Shown: one piece after another, positions 55,633-63,959 of the stretch
How positions within the stretch are numbered: the first letter of the stretch is position 1
Layout of the letters: each line of letters starts with the position of its first letter
NCBI GenBank assembly: GCA_965219635.1
Contig: OZ244783.1
Location: 2,790,001 to 2,854,000, forward strand
Length of the DNA: 64,000 bases
From: JAPOXR01 sp965219635
GTDB taxonomy: Bacteria; Pseudomonadota; Alphaproteobacteria; Rhodobacterales; Rhodobacteraceae
Direction: 5' to 3'
Translations under genes and position numbers: made by a program
The notes under the pieces: generated by a model
The model's database searches: none
The model's input: only the letters and a program-made list of their open reading frames with translations
Told to the model about the DNA's origin: nothing

Positions 55633-57087
55633 TCAGTCGCACTTGGTCAGGGCGAGAACAAGATCGCTCTCCGAATTCAGCTCGACCACATCGGAATAGC
55701 CATCTCCATCCTCATCCGCATCAATTGCGGCCTTCATTCGCACTTTCCACTTGCCCGGGTCGGAATGGTCCTCGGCGAAGGTCTGAACACCAACCAGGGG
55801 ATCTCCTCCGGGACTGATGTAGGAGACTGGCAGTGTATAGATTGCCGGACTTCCGGCATCGCCTTCGCAACTGGGTTTGCCGATTTGGGGTTCCGGGTCG
55901 AGGGCAACGAGATGGGCTGCGTAGATCCCCTTTGCGAGGTTTTGGCCCGCAAGCGAGCGTGCATAGAAGCTATCCGCGGTCACTGAACCGGAAGTTTCCA
56001 GATCGCCTTCCATTTTCACTGAAGGGCAGTCGACAATCAGGGTGCCAACAGAGAGTTCATCCGGCATTGTCTCGTTGCAACCAATGCCGTCGACACCCGA
56101 AATGACTGCCAGGATGTCAGGCACACCATCCTCGTCTGAATCAACCGGAGGTCCCATGGCGAGAGTGTACAGGTTGCGAATTGCCGCGGTTTGGTCCGGA
56201 CTTGCATCCGGGGCCGTATCGAAGGCAATTTCGGAGTACATTTCGTTGTCGGCGAGGCACTCGAACAGCAAGTTGCCGCTTGCTCCCGGGCAACGGTCGA
56301 GCAGATGTCCTGTCTGTCCACCCGCCTGCGAACCGGGCCAATTTCCGTCAAGCACGCCAAGACCCGCCAGCGCAATCATTGAAGCAAAACTCCCCTGAGC
56401 CGGATCGCCATCAAGGGCAGTGAAAGGAGTAATGTCCATCTCCCAATTCCCGTGAGGCCCGCGCGCATGGCCCTCCTGCTGCACGAATCCAGCGACGGAA
56501 AGTCCGGACGCAATCACTGCCGGATTGCCGTTGCGGGCAGGAACTGCTTCACCGCCACTGGTCACCAGCAGAACTTCCAGATCAAGCTCGCCATTCGAGC
56601 TTGTGCCGTCGGCAAGTTCTGCATCTATGGCTCCGTCATCATCGGCGTCGATTTCGGCGATGGCCAGGGTCGGCCGCGGTCGGTCGGCATCTGCAAGGTC
56701 TACTGCCCGGACCAGCAGCAACCACTCCTGCCCAAAACTGTTCTTGCGCATGCCATTGCTGAGGAATTCTGCAGGGAGGTAACCTGCATCGGCGAGCCGC
56801 TGCATGCCGACCGCCATTATCGCATCATCCTGCGGCAACGCCGCAAGTTCCGTCTTCAGGTCTTCATGATGATCTGAGGCGAACGACCTCGCGATCGTCG
56901 TCATGAGTCGCAAATCCCGGCCTAGGAGAACATCCCTTTGCCTTTCCGCCTCCTCTGACAGGATCACATTGACGAGGGCTATGGTCGAAGCAATCAGGGA
57001 GAGCGCCAGTGCAGCCTCAAGCAGCGTGGCTCCCCGCTCGGCAGTCCCTGTTTCCGCGCGCCCCTGTTTGGTACTCTTCGCCAGCAT
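55633..57087 (-). CDS. pilV: Type IVb minor pilin PilV with calcium-loop motifs
   Basis: About 484 aa from ATG, or 486 from a GTG two codons earlier. The leader ends ERG before ATLLEAALALSLIASTIALV: a prepilin site with Glu at +5. It is an R64 PilV-type minor pilin, an adhesin at the pilus tip, and it directly follows pilU. Three DxDxDG loops are visible (from the GTG: D149-D157, D318-D326, D458-D468), resembling calcium-binding EF-hand or thrombospondin-3 loops. Several Cys (C268, C279, C339, C356, C409, C485) could form disulfides. No shufflon inverted repeats or Rci recombinase were seen, so the C-terminus appears fixed. Confidence 0.8.
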   Translation of the reverse strand: MLAKSTKQGRAETGTAERGATLLEAALALSLIASTIALVNVILSEEAERQRDVLLGRDLRLMTTIARSFASDHHEDLKTELAALPQDDAIMAVGMQRLADAGYLPAEFLSNGMRKNSFGQEWLLLVRAVDLADADRPRPTLAIAEIDADDDGAIDAELADGTSSNGELDLEVLLVTSGGEAVPARNGNPAVIASGLSVAGFVQQEGHARGPHGNWEMDITPFTALDGDPAQGSFASMIALAGLGVLDGNWPGSQAGGQTGHLLDRCPGASGNLLFECLADNEMYSEIAFDTAPDASPDQTAAIRNLYTLAMGPPVDSDEDGVPDILAVISGVDGIGCNETMPDELSVGTLIVDCPSVKMEGDLETSGSVTADSFYARSLAGQNLAKGIYAAHLVALDPEPQIGKPSCEGDAGSPAIYTLPVSYISPGGDPLVGVQTFAEDHSDPGKWKVRMKAAIDADEDGDGYSDVVELNSESDLVLALTKCD

Positions 57088-57093
57088 GTGCAC

Positions 57094-57807
57094 TTACCCG
57101 CCAGTCCCGGCCGAACCGACCAGAACTTGAAGAACCATGCCGGCGGCAGTCGGAATTGCCGTAATTCCGAGGAATGCGACCGGTGCGCCGCGCGCTTGCG
57201 TCAAGTCCCTTGCAGCCTCGGCAAGCGCATAGCGGTTGCCTCTCAGTCTCCCGCCCGATCCGGCATGAGCCTCCAGCAGCAACAAGAGTGCCAGGGCCAG
57301 ATGTACCGAGACGGCAATCCAGGATAGCCCGAACAACAGGCTTGGCAGCAGCAAGGCAACAATATCCGCAGGGGGCATGATCATTGCATCAGCACATTGC
57401 TGCATCCGCCACAGAAAATGCGCCCCGCAAAACAAGAGCAGACCAGCAGCGATACCGGCTGGCGAACCGTAGTCCGAGGCGGCCGGAGAGAGCAGTCCGG
57501 AAAGAATGCAAATTGGCGCGACAAGCTCCCGCGGCGCCCAGGCAGTCCGGTGGTCGACCCAACCGGCAGTTGCCAACAGGGGAACCAACAGCATGAGGCA
57601 CGGACTGCCTGGCCCCGCATCCATGCCCCTCTGCTTTGCGGCAGCATGCAGGCATACGCCAAGCGCCGTGGCGCATCCCGAAATCCCGATCAGGGTCAAC
57701 CAGCCGGCCTGGTCCACGGACTTCAAGCGCCGAAGGCCAAACCGTGCGGCAACCGGAGGAACGGCCAGACCTGCTGCGCACCATATCAAGATGGTAGCAA
57801 CGCTCAT
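57094..57807 (-). CDS. pilU: Prepilin peptidase PilU
   Basis: A 237-aa polytopic membrane protein; its ATG overlaps the PilM-like stop (ATGA). It lacks the N-terminal methylase domain of PilD, like R64 PilU. The two catalytic aspartates of this aspartic peptidase family are probably in GWVDHRTAWAPRELV and MPPADIVALLLPSLLFG. The second is normally GxGD; here it reads PPAD. The position next to pilV and the lack of another peptidase support the assignment. It would cut the leaders of PilS and PilV at the inner membrane. Confidence 0.75.
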   Translation of the reverse strand: MSVATILIWCAAGLAVPPVAARFGLRRLKSVDQAGWLTLIGISGCATALGVCLHAAAKQRGMDAGPGSPCLMLLVPLLATAGWVDHRTAWAPRELVAPICILSGLLSPAASDYGSPAGIAAGLLLFCGAHFLWRMQQCADAMIMPPADIVALLLPSLLFGLSWIAVSVHLALALLLLLEAHAGSGGRLRGNRYALAEAARDLTQARGAPVAFLGITAIPTAAGMVLQVLVGSAGTGG

Positions 57808-58295
57808 GGGAGTACCCAGGTTCCGATAACCGGGACACCAGCGGCAATGCTGACGTCCAGAGACGGCAGATCATTGCCGCCCACGCCGACAGCACCGTCT
57901 TCCGAGACCTCAGCCGCTCCTGCAAAATGCCACAATGGCCGCCCGCCGCTCCGGCCGGGCAGCGAGTAGTCTGCGAGCGCTCTGCTGGCCATGCGGCCGG
58001 CTTGTGCAGGCTGGTCACCGGCTGACGGCCAGGTAAGTAACAGCAACCTGTTGTCATCCGCCACGATCAGGCTTCTCCATCCTCCCACATCCATGAATGG
58101 CCAGGGGAGTGCGGGAGCGACCGGACCTGGCGCAAAACCTGATTGCGAAGCCACCCCAATTGCGCCACGGTGCGCCAGCATCATGTTGGACAGCAATACA
58201 TCAGTCCTGGCTTCGCCCCCCGGCAGAACGGAACTTGCGGCCACCAATGCGGCGATCAATCCGGAGGCCAGCATCACGGGAACAAGTATCAGCAT
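57804..58295 (-). CDS. PilM-like type IVb pilus protein
   Basis: A 163-aa protein from the ATG 10 bases after the DotM-like stop. A longer frame with ATG at 58349 would overlap that gene. It has one N-terminal membrane helix (ILVPVMLASGLIAALVAAS) and a periplasmic domain (LLSNMMLAHRGAIGVASQSG, RSLIVADDNRLLLL). Size and layout match R64 PilM (about 145 aa, one helix, then a pilin-like fold). Sequence identity is weak, so the call leans on context between a DotM-like gene and pilU. Confidence 0.5.
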   Translation of the reverse strand: MLILVPVMLASGLIAALVAASSVLPGGEARTDVLLSNMMLAHRGAIGVASQSGFAPGPVAPALPWPFMDVGGWRSLIVADDNRLLLLTWPSAGDQPAQAGRMASRALADYSLPGRSGGRPLWHFAGAAEVSEDGAVGVGGNDLPSLDVSIAAGVPVIGTWVLP

Positions 58296-58305
58296 GAAGC
58301 GGTCT

Positions 58306-59715
58306 TCAGCCTGGATGGTTGCGGTCTGGCGCAACTTCCCGCGCCGCATCGGCCAGCTTCCGTCCAACTGGCCTTCGTTCCCTCGCAGCCGCTCTTCTTT
58401 GCGCAATCCGGGGGTTCTCGAGATCGAGATAGTCGTCAATCAATGAACGGGCAGCCAGATACACTGCTGGCCGCCGCAACGGTTGCCGGCACTGCCGTTC
58501 GGCTCGGTACTGGGCACACACCGCTGCGGCCTCCGCAACCGCCACCGCATTCCCCGTGGAGTTCAGCGCGTACCACAGATCGCGGTCTTCGCGCTTGAGC
58601 CACAGGAACGAGGCCGTTGAAATCACACCACGGTCCTTTCTGGCCGCCTGCAGCATCCCCATCATCGCCGTGAACAACCACGCATGCATGCCGGCAACTC
58701 TACTGATGGCGACGCCTGCCGGACCGGCAAGGATGCAGTCGATCGCGGCGAGGGAAGTGCCGTCCTTGCGCAACTCTCTGTCAAGGGAGGCCCCTGCTGC
58801 CCACGCCCGATCCGCAAGGTGGGTCAGAACGGTCAGCAATTCGTTGGCTTCGCTTTCCTTGTGAACAATTCGAAGGGCGAACAAAGCCGCCAGGCCGCGA
58901 TGGGATGGACGCAATCCTGCAAGGCCTGTCCAGGGAGGACCAAGCCGGCTCTCAAAGACCTCGCAAACAGCATCAACCGAGAGGTGATGCCATTCTTCTG
59001 CGGGTTCAGTGGCGTCCGTGAAGACTACATCGCTTCGGTCTCGGTCCAGTTGAGCCGCGAGCCCTTGGGCACGCAACCATGTTTCCGGGCGCAGTGCTAT
59101 TTCTGTTGCCGATGGCTGAACCGGCGGAGCAAGCGGAACCAGCAAATTGCTCACCGCAACCGGAGTCTTGCCCGGATCATTCGCAGGCCTCGCACGCTCT
59201 GAAACTATCCGGTCATCCGGGTTGCACCGAGCGCCAAGATCGCGAAATTGCCTGGTGCTGGCTGCATTCGGCCAGATTGGGGTCTGGGTCTCAATGAGGC
59301 TCTCCAGATCGTGGACCCGCCGGTACAACAGATCCGGTCTGCCTCGCCGCACCCGCCAGGCGAATGCCAGCAGCAGTGGACCATAGAGGAGCGCCGCAAT
59401 CCGTCCTGCCACCAGCTGGCCCTGTTCCCAGGCCACCCAGCCTATTCCGTCTGTCCATGCACCTCTCAGCAACTCTTCAACTGTAATGGCGGGTTTGAAC
59501 AGGTAGGAGCCGATCGCCGGGGCATCCGCCAGCCATTGGAAATCAGATGCAACCCTGGCAACCGGCAAGACATGAAGCCAGGCAGCAACAGCCGTAACCC
59601 GGCGAAACTCATCCGACAGGGTCTGGAACACGGCAAGACCGATTGCCATTGCTGCGACCAAGAGCAGGATCATCCACAATGGATCCTGTGCGGACGAGCT
59701 GTTCTGATCCGACAC
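58306..59715 (-). CDS. DotM/TrbA-like protein (type IVB secretion coupling-complex family)
   Basis: A 469-aa protein with a GTG start after GGGAG. Two hydrophobic segments near the N-terminus (13-30 and about 104-121) precede a cytosolic domain. The family hallmark is at 343-390: MHAWLFTAMMGMLQAARK, then GVISTASFLWLKREDRDLWYALNSTG. This matches DotM (IcmP) of Dot/Icm systems and TrbA of IncI plasmids, which bind effectors or substrates beside the DotL/TrbC coupling ATPase. No DotL, DotO, relaxase or other tra gene is in the window. It heads the pilM-U-V operon. Confidence 0.75.
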   Translation of the reverse strand: MSDQNSSSAQDPLWMILLLVAAMAIGLAVFQTLSDEFRRVTAVAAWLHVLPVARVASDFQWLADAPAIGSYLFKPAITVEELLRGAWTDGIGWVAWEQGQLVAGRIAALLYGPLLLAFAWRVRRGRPDLLYRRVHDLESLIETQTPIWPNAASTRQFRDLGARCNPDDRIVSERARPANDPGKTPVAVSNLLVPLAPPVQPSATEIALRPETWLRAQGLAAQLDRDRSDVVFTDATEPAEEWHHLSVDAVCEVFESRLGPPWTGLAGLRPSHRGLAALFALRIVHKESEANELLTVLTHLADRAWAAGASLDRELRKDGTSLAAIDCILAGPAGVAISRVAGMHAWLFTAMMGMLQAARKDRGVISTASFLWLKREDRDLWYALNSTGNAVAVAEAAAVCAQYRAERQCRQPLRRPAVYLAARSLIDDYLDLENPRIAQRRAAARERRPVGRKLADAAREVAPDRNHPG

Positions 59716-60087
59716 TGTTGTGTCTCCCCGATCCGGATGCTGCCAGCAGGGGGCAAGCAGCTATCGCAGTCGCATATGCAGCTGACGTGAAAGGGAACGA
59801 TCTTCTGTTCATCGGTCCCGAGGCCAGACGCTTCATCCTTGTGGACAATCCAGGCTGGCTTGGGGAAAGCTCGCGTCAGCCACAGGAATGCCAGACACTC
59901 CCCCGCAGTTTCGCGACCGCCGATTGATCCCGGGCTCGTTCTGCTCTCGATCCTCTGCTGCAGGCCACGCTGCTGAATCATTGCGCCGTGGCGCAGAGTA
60001 GGAATATAGCTTGGCCAGACGGATTACCTTGCCCTTGCCGGGCAACGGCCTTCCTCGACACGACCAGGCAGCAGGTGCGCGGCGCAA
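59716..60087. other. Intergenic region, nothing recognised
   Basis: Divergent gap between the DotM-like operon and the MFS gene. No gene, dyad or clear promoter identified. Confidence 0.4.
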
Positions 60088-61347
60088 ATGGCATTGACAA
60101 GTAACCGATCGCGGCCTGCGCCACTGGTCACTCCTGTGCTGATTGCCGGTTGCGCCATCATTCTGGTGAGCTTTGCTATCCGCGCCAGCTTCGGGGTGTT
60201 CCAGATACCGATTGCCGACGAATTCGGCTGGTTGAGGATCGAGTTCTCACTGGCAATCGCCATTCAGAACCTCGCATGGGGTATCGGCCAGCCGATATTC
60301 GGGGCAATTGCCGAGAAGATCGGCGATCGGTTTGCGATAATCCTCGGCTCTCTCCTCTACGCTGTCGGGCTGGTCCTTTCCGGTTTCTCAACTTCCCCTA
60401 TCGCCCACCAAATGCTGGAATTTGTCGTCGGAATGGGGATCGCCGGCACCGGGTTCGGCGTCATCCTTGCCATCGTCGGCCGCGCCAGTTCCGACGAAAA
60501 CCGGTCACTGTCACTGGGTATTGCAACTGCCGCCGGTTCAGCAGGTCAAGTTGTGGGCGCCCCGGCTGCCGAATGGATGCTTGGCTTCATGTCCTGGCAA
60601 TCGGTGTTCTTCGTATTTGCGGCTTCCATCATCGCCGTTCTGGCATTCCTGCCGCTGATCCGGTCACCGGAACCAGTGCCGAAGCAGCAGCTTGAAGAGA
60701 GTATGGGACGGATCCTGCTGGACGCGTTCAAGGACCCTTCCTACACTCTCATCTTCGTCGGGTTCTTCTCCTGCGGCTACCAACTGTCCTTCATCACGGC
60801 CCACTTTCCAGCGCTCGTGACCGAGATGTGCGGGCCGATTGATCCCACGGGAACGCTGTCGAGTTTCGGTATCTCGACCACTTCTGCACTGGGTGCGGTG
60901 GCAATTTCGCTCATCGGCCTTGCCAACATTTTTGGAACCATTCTGGCCGGCTGGCTCGGCAAGTTCTACTCCAAGAAGTACCTGCTGGCGGCAATCTATT
61001 TTGGACGCACGATCGCCGCCGCCCTCTTTTTCCTATATCCGGTCACACCGGCCTCTGTGCTGTTGTTTTCAGCTGTCATGGGAGCTTTGTGGCTGGCAAC
61101 TGTTCCCCTGACCAGCGGGCTGATCGCCCACATCTACGGGCTTCGCTACATGGCAACCCTTTACGGGATCATCTTCCTTTCTCATCAGCTTGGCGGATTT
61201 GCCGGGGTCTGGCTTGGCGGGCTGCTATACGACGCGTATGGCAACTATGACCTTGTCTGGTGGATCGGTGTTGGCGTCGGAGCGTTCTCGGCAATTGTCC
61301 ACCTGCCGATCAATGAACGGCCGCTGGTTTCAAGACAGCCCGCCTGA
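60088..61347 (+). CDS. Major facilitator superfamily transporter
   Basis: A 419-aa protein with 12 predicted helices in two halves of six. Typical MFS pieces are FAIRASFGVFQIPIADEFGW in the first helix and loop, GAIAEKIGDRFAIILG (the loop 2-3 motif) and a C-terminal GLRYMATLYGIIFLSHQLGGFAGVWLGG. The pattern is that of monocarboxylate/oxalate:formate-type or aromatic acid MFS proteins. It faces the ornithine-cyclodeaminase family gene convergently and may import the substrate for it or ArgE (inference). Confidence 0.88.
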   Translation: MALTSNRSRPAPLVTPVLIAGCAIILVSFAIRASFGVFQIPIADEFGWLRIEFSLAIAIQNLAWGIGQPIFGAIAEKIGDRFAIILGSLLYAVGLVLSGFSTSPIAHQMLEFVVGMGIAGTGFGVILAIVGRASSDENRSLSLGIATAAGSAGQVVGAPAAEWMLGFMSWQSVFFVFAASIIAVLAFLPLIRSPEPVPKQQLEESMGRILLDAFKDPSYTLIFVGFFSCGYQLSFITAHFPALVTEMCGPIDPTGTLSSFGISTTSALGAVAISLIGLANIFGTILAGWLGKFYSKKYLLAAIYFGRTIAAALFFLYPVTPASVLLFSAVMGALWLATVPLTSGLIAHIYGLRYMATLYGIIFLSHQLGGFAGVWLGGLLYDAYGNYDLVWWIGVGVGAFSAIVHLPINERPLVSRQPA

Positions 61348-61376
61348 ATGGCGTCCCTGCTGCCGTTCCGGCAGGA

Positions 61377-62303
61377 TCAACGCTGCTTCCAGCGGTCGAG
61401 AATATATCTTGCCGTCATCAGATCGAGATGGGCGCCACCGCCATTCTTGAACAGCGTGATTTCGTCGTTGCTTGTCCTGCGGAATTTTCCGCGGGGCAAA
61501 TCGTAGAAGTCTGCGATTATGTCGGAATGCCGAATGACACCCTGCTCCAATGGCCGTGTGATCTCACCGATATGGCCAATGGTCGTCTTGCGGGAGTCGA
61601 CAAACACGCGCGATCGTTGCATTGCGCGATCATCGGCCTCCCGCATGTCGGGCCGGTATGCCCCGATCAGATCAAGGTGGGTTCCGGGAACCAGCCAATC
61701 ACCCTCTATTAGCGGATCGCAGGACATCGTCGCACAGGAAATCACCTCGGCCTCGCGAACCGCAGCTTCCAGATCGCTCGCCACTTCAATTCTGTAACGC
61801 GATGCCATTTCATCGACCAACTGGCGAGCACGGGCTTCTGTCCGGTTCCAGACCAGGAACCGGGCGTCCGGGAAGCAGGTCGAAAGGGCTTCGACCATTG
61901 ATCGGGCCACAGTACCGGCTCCGACGATCAGGATCTGTCGGGAGTCGGGTCTGGCGAGATGCCTTGCAGCCAGCAGTGAGTCACCGGCCGTTTTCCATCT
62001 AGTCACAAGTCTGAAATCCAGGAACGCCTCGGCCATGCCAGTCTGGTCGCTGAAGAGAACCACGGCGCCGTTGATCGTTGGGATCCCGGACTCTGCATTG
62101 GATGGGAAGATCGTCCCGGTCTTGACCGCAATTCCCAGCCCGTCGACAACAGCCGCCCGTGACAGAATTGTGTCCGTCCCACGCAGCAGAAGCTGATCAC
62201 CGACCTGGGCCTCAGGCAAGGAATGCCCGGCCTCCAGCACATCGGCCAGTTCGACCCAGTCCAGCAGTGGTTCGGCATCGCCGGCAGTAACGATTTCAAT
62301 CAT
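61377..62303 (-). CDS. Ornithine cyclodeaminase / delta-1-pyrroline-2-carboxylate reductase family enzyme
   Basis: A 308-aa protein read from MIEIVTAGDAE, with GGAGG about 11 bases upstream. It is an OCD/mu-crystallin family member: a Rossmann segment ILIVGAGTVARSMVEAL, FLVWNRTEARARQLVDEM, ADVISCATMS-like AEVISCATMSCDPLIEGDWLVPGTHLDLIGAYRPDMRE split over the NAD-binding loop, and SRVFVDSRKTT. These proteins act on ornithine, lysine-derived cyclic imines or related amino acids. It is divergent from the ArgE-like gene, consistent with amino-acid catabolism. Confidence 0.85.
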   Translation of the reverse strand: MIEIVTAGDAEPLLDWVELADVLEAGHSLPEAQVGDQLLLRGTDTILSRAAVVDGLGIAVKTGTIFPSNAESGIPTINGAVVLFSDQTGMAEAFLDFRLVTRWKTAGDSLLAARHLARPDSRQILIVGAGTVARSMVEALSTCFPDARFLVWNRTEARARQLVDEMASRYRIEVASDLEAAVREAEVISCATMSCDPLIEGDWLVPGTHLDLIGAYRPDMREADDRAMQRSRVFVDSRKTTIGHIGEITRPLEQGVIRHSDIIADFYDLPRGKFRRTSNDEITLFKNGGGAHLDLMTARYILDRWKQR

Positions 62304-62682
62304 GTCTCGACGAACCTCCAAGAGGACTCATACTCCCTTGCATCAGATTGCTTCCTGAAGCCGTTCGATGCAACCACCGGGAAGTTCAATGGCTACGAAC
62401 CACCAACTCGTCGCCGTTTCAGTCGTAAGTCCTTGGCGGCGACCTGTCGAGCGCCACCGGGGAGCCGTCAATGATGCATACCACGCCTCAGCACGGCAGC
62501 AGCATGGACGTCGGCGCTGGCATAATAGTTGGTTTCAGGTTGGCACGTTGGATCCGTGGGTGAAGCCTGCTGCCATTGCCGCCCGTGACTTCTGGACGCA
62601 TGAAGTTCCGCCATGGCATTATGCCTGCGATAACGGTCGAATCGACTGCGGCGACACGAGAATCCAGCCTGGAGCAGCGCGC
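62304..62682. other. Divergent region between the OCD-family and ArgE-like genes
   Basis: The ArgE frame stays open through this stretch, but the encoded residues show no peptidase homology, so it is taken as non-coding promoter region. No operator recognised. Confidence 0.45.
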
Positions 62683-63837
62683 TTGAATTGCCTTGAAATC
62701 TTCGAGCGGCTGATCTCTTTCCCAACGATCAGCAGGGACTCCAACCTCGAACTCATCGGGTTCGTTGATGAATACCTGAAACGGCGAGATATCGAGACCC
62801 GGTTGGTGCACAACGAAGCCGGGACTAAGGCCAACCTGTTTGCATCCATTGGTCCAAAGGAGGTGCTTGGCGTATTGCTTTCGGGCCATACTGATGTCGT
62901 GCCAGTCGAAGGACAGCTTTGGTCCCACGACCCGTTCCGTCTGACACTGCGGGGCGGCCGCCTGTATGGCCGCGGCACAGCAGACATGAAAGGGTTTCTT
63001 GCCTGCGCGATGCGAGCCGCGGATCTCGCTTCGCGCCGGGAACTCCGGACTCCGCTCTGGCTTTCATTTTCGTATGATGAAGAAATCGGATGCATCGGCG
63101 TGCGGCGACTGATCGATGTGATGGCTTCGGAGAGTCTCTTGCCTGTGGTCTGTATCGTCGGCGAACCGACCTCCATGCAAATTGCCACTGGCCACAAGGG
63201 CAAGACAGCGCTCAAGGCTACCTGCATCGGCACCGAGGCGCACAGTGCCTATGCACCACGGGCAGTGAATGCGCTTCATCTCGCCAGCGACTTTGTACTC
63301 CTGACCCGGGACCTGCAGAAGCAGATTGCCGAATGCGGCAAATCCGACACCGATTATGAACTACCCTACACAACCATCCATACTGCGCGAATTGACGGAG
63401 GGCTGGCTCCGAACATCGTTCCCGCCCGCGCCACCGTCTGGTTCGAGATCAGAAACATCATGGAGGACGACCCGCAAGAACTCACTGAACAGTTGCAGGA
63501 AATGTCACAGGCCGTCATCAGCAATCACCGGAAAGTTGCAGAGGAAGCGGACATTCGGGTTTCGGTTCAGAACTCCTATCCCGGCCTGTCTACGCCGCGA
63601 ACCAGCACGGCTGTGGAATTCGTGCAATCTCTGGTTGGTGGTGAAACACTGGGCAAGGTTGCATTTGGCACTGAAGGGGGACTGTTTTCCGAGGGCATCG
63701 CCGCCCCAACGGTGATCTGCGGCCCCGGCTCCATGGAGCAGGGGCACAAACCCGACGAGTATATCTTGCCCGACCAGATCGGCCAGTGCGAGCAAATGAT
63801 GCTGCGGCTTGTCGATCGCCTGGAGGCGGGCATCTAG
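62683..63837 (+). CDS. argE: ArgE-like acetylornithine deacetylase (M20 family)
   Basis: A 384-aa protein from a TTG with GGAG eight bases upstream; this gives the usual ArgE length and begins LNCLEIFERLISFPTIS. Metal ligands and catalytic residues of M20 enzymes are visible: LLSGHTDVVPVEGQLW, GRGTADMKGFLAC, SYDEEIGCIG, GEPTSMQIATGHKG, HSAY, and the C-terminal GTEGGLF and GPGSMEQGHKPDEYI. It removes the acetyl group of N2-acetylornithine or a similar N-acyl amino acid. With the divergent OCD-family gene it could feed ornithine into proline. Confidence 0.88.
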   Translation: MNCLEIFERLISFPTISRDSNLELIGFVDEYLKRRDIETRLVHNEAGTKANLFASIGPKEVLGVLLSGHTDVVPVEGQLWSHDPFRLTLRGGRLYGRGTADMKGFLACAMRAADLASRRELRTPLWLSFSYDEEIGCIGVRRLIDVMASESLLPVVCIVGEPTSMQIATGHKGKTALKATCIGTEAHSAYAPRAVNALHLASDFVLLTRDLQKQIAECGKSDTDYELPYTTIHTARIDGGLAPNIVPARATVWFEIRNIMEDDPQELTEQLQEMSQAVISNHRKVAEEADIRVSVQNSYPGLSTPRTSTAVEFVQSLVGGETLGKVAFGTEGGLFSEGIAAPTVICGPGSMEQGHKPDEYILPDQIGQCEQMMLRLVDRLEAGI

Positions 63838-63959
63838 CCCGGCTGCTTACCCAGTTCGTCTTGCATGGGTTCAGAATTTGCGATGATGTTCAAAACCACG
63901 GAATTGGCATCCTGCTGCGGCTTGAGAAGATATGGTCTTCAGATGGAAGCTCGTAGTCA

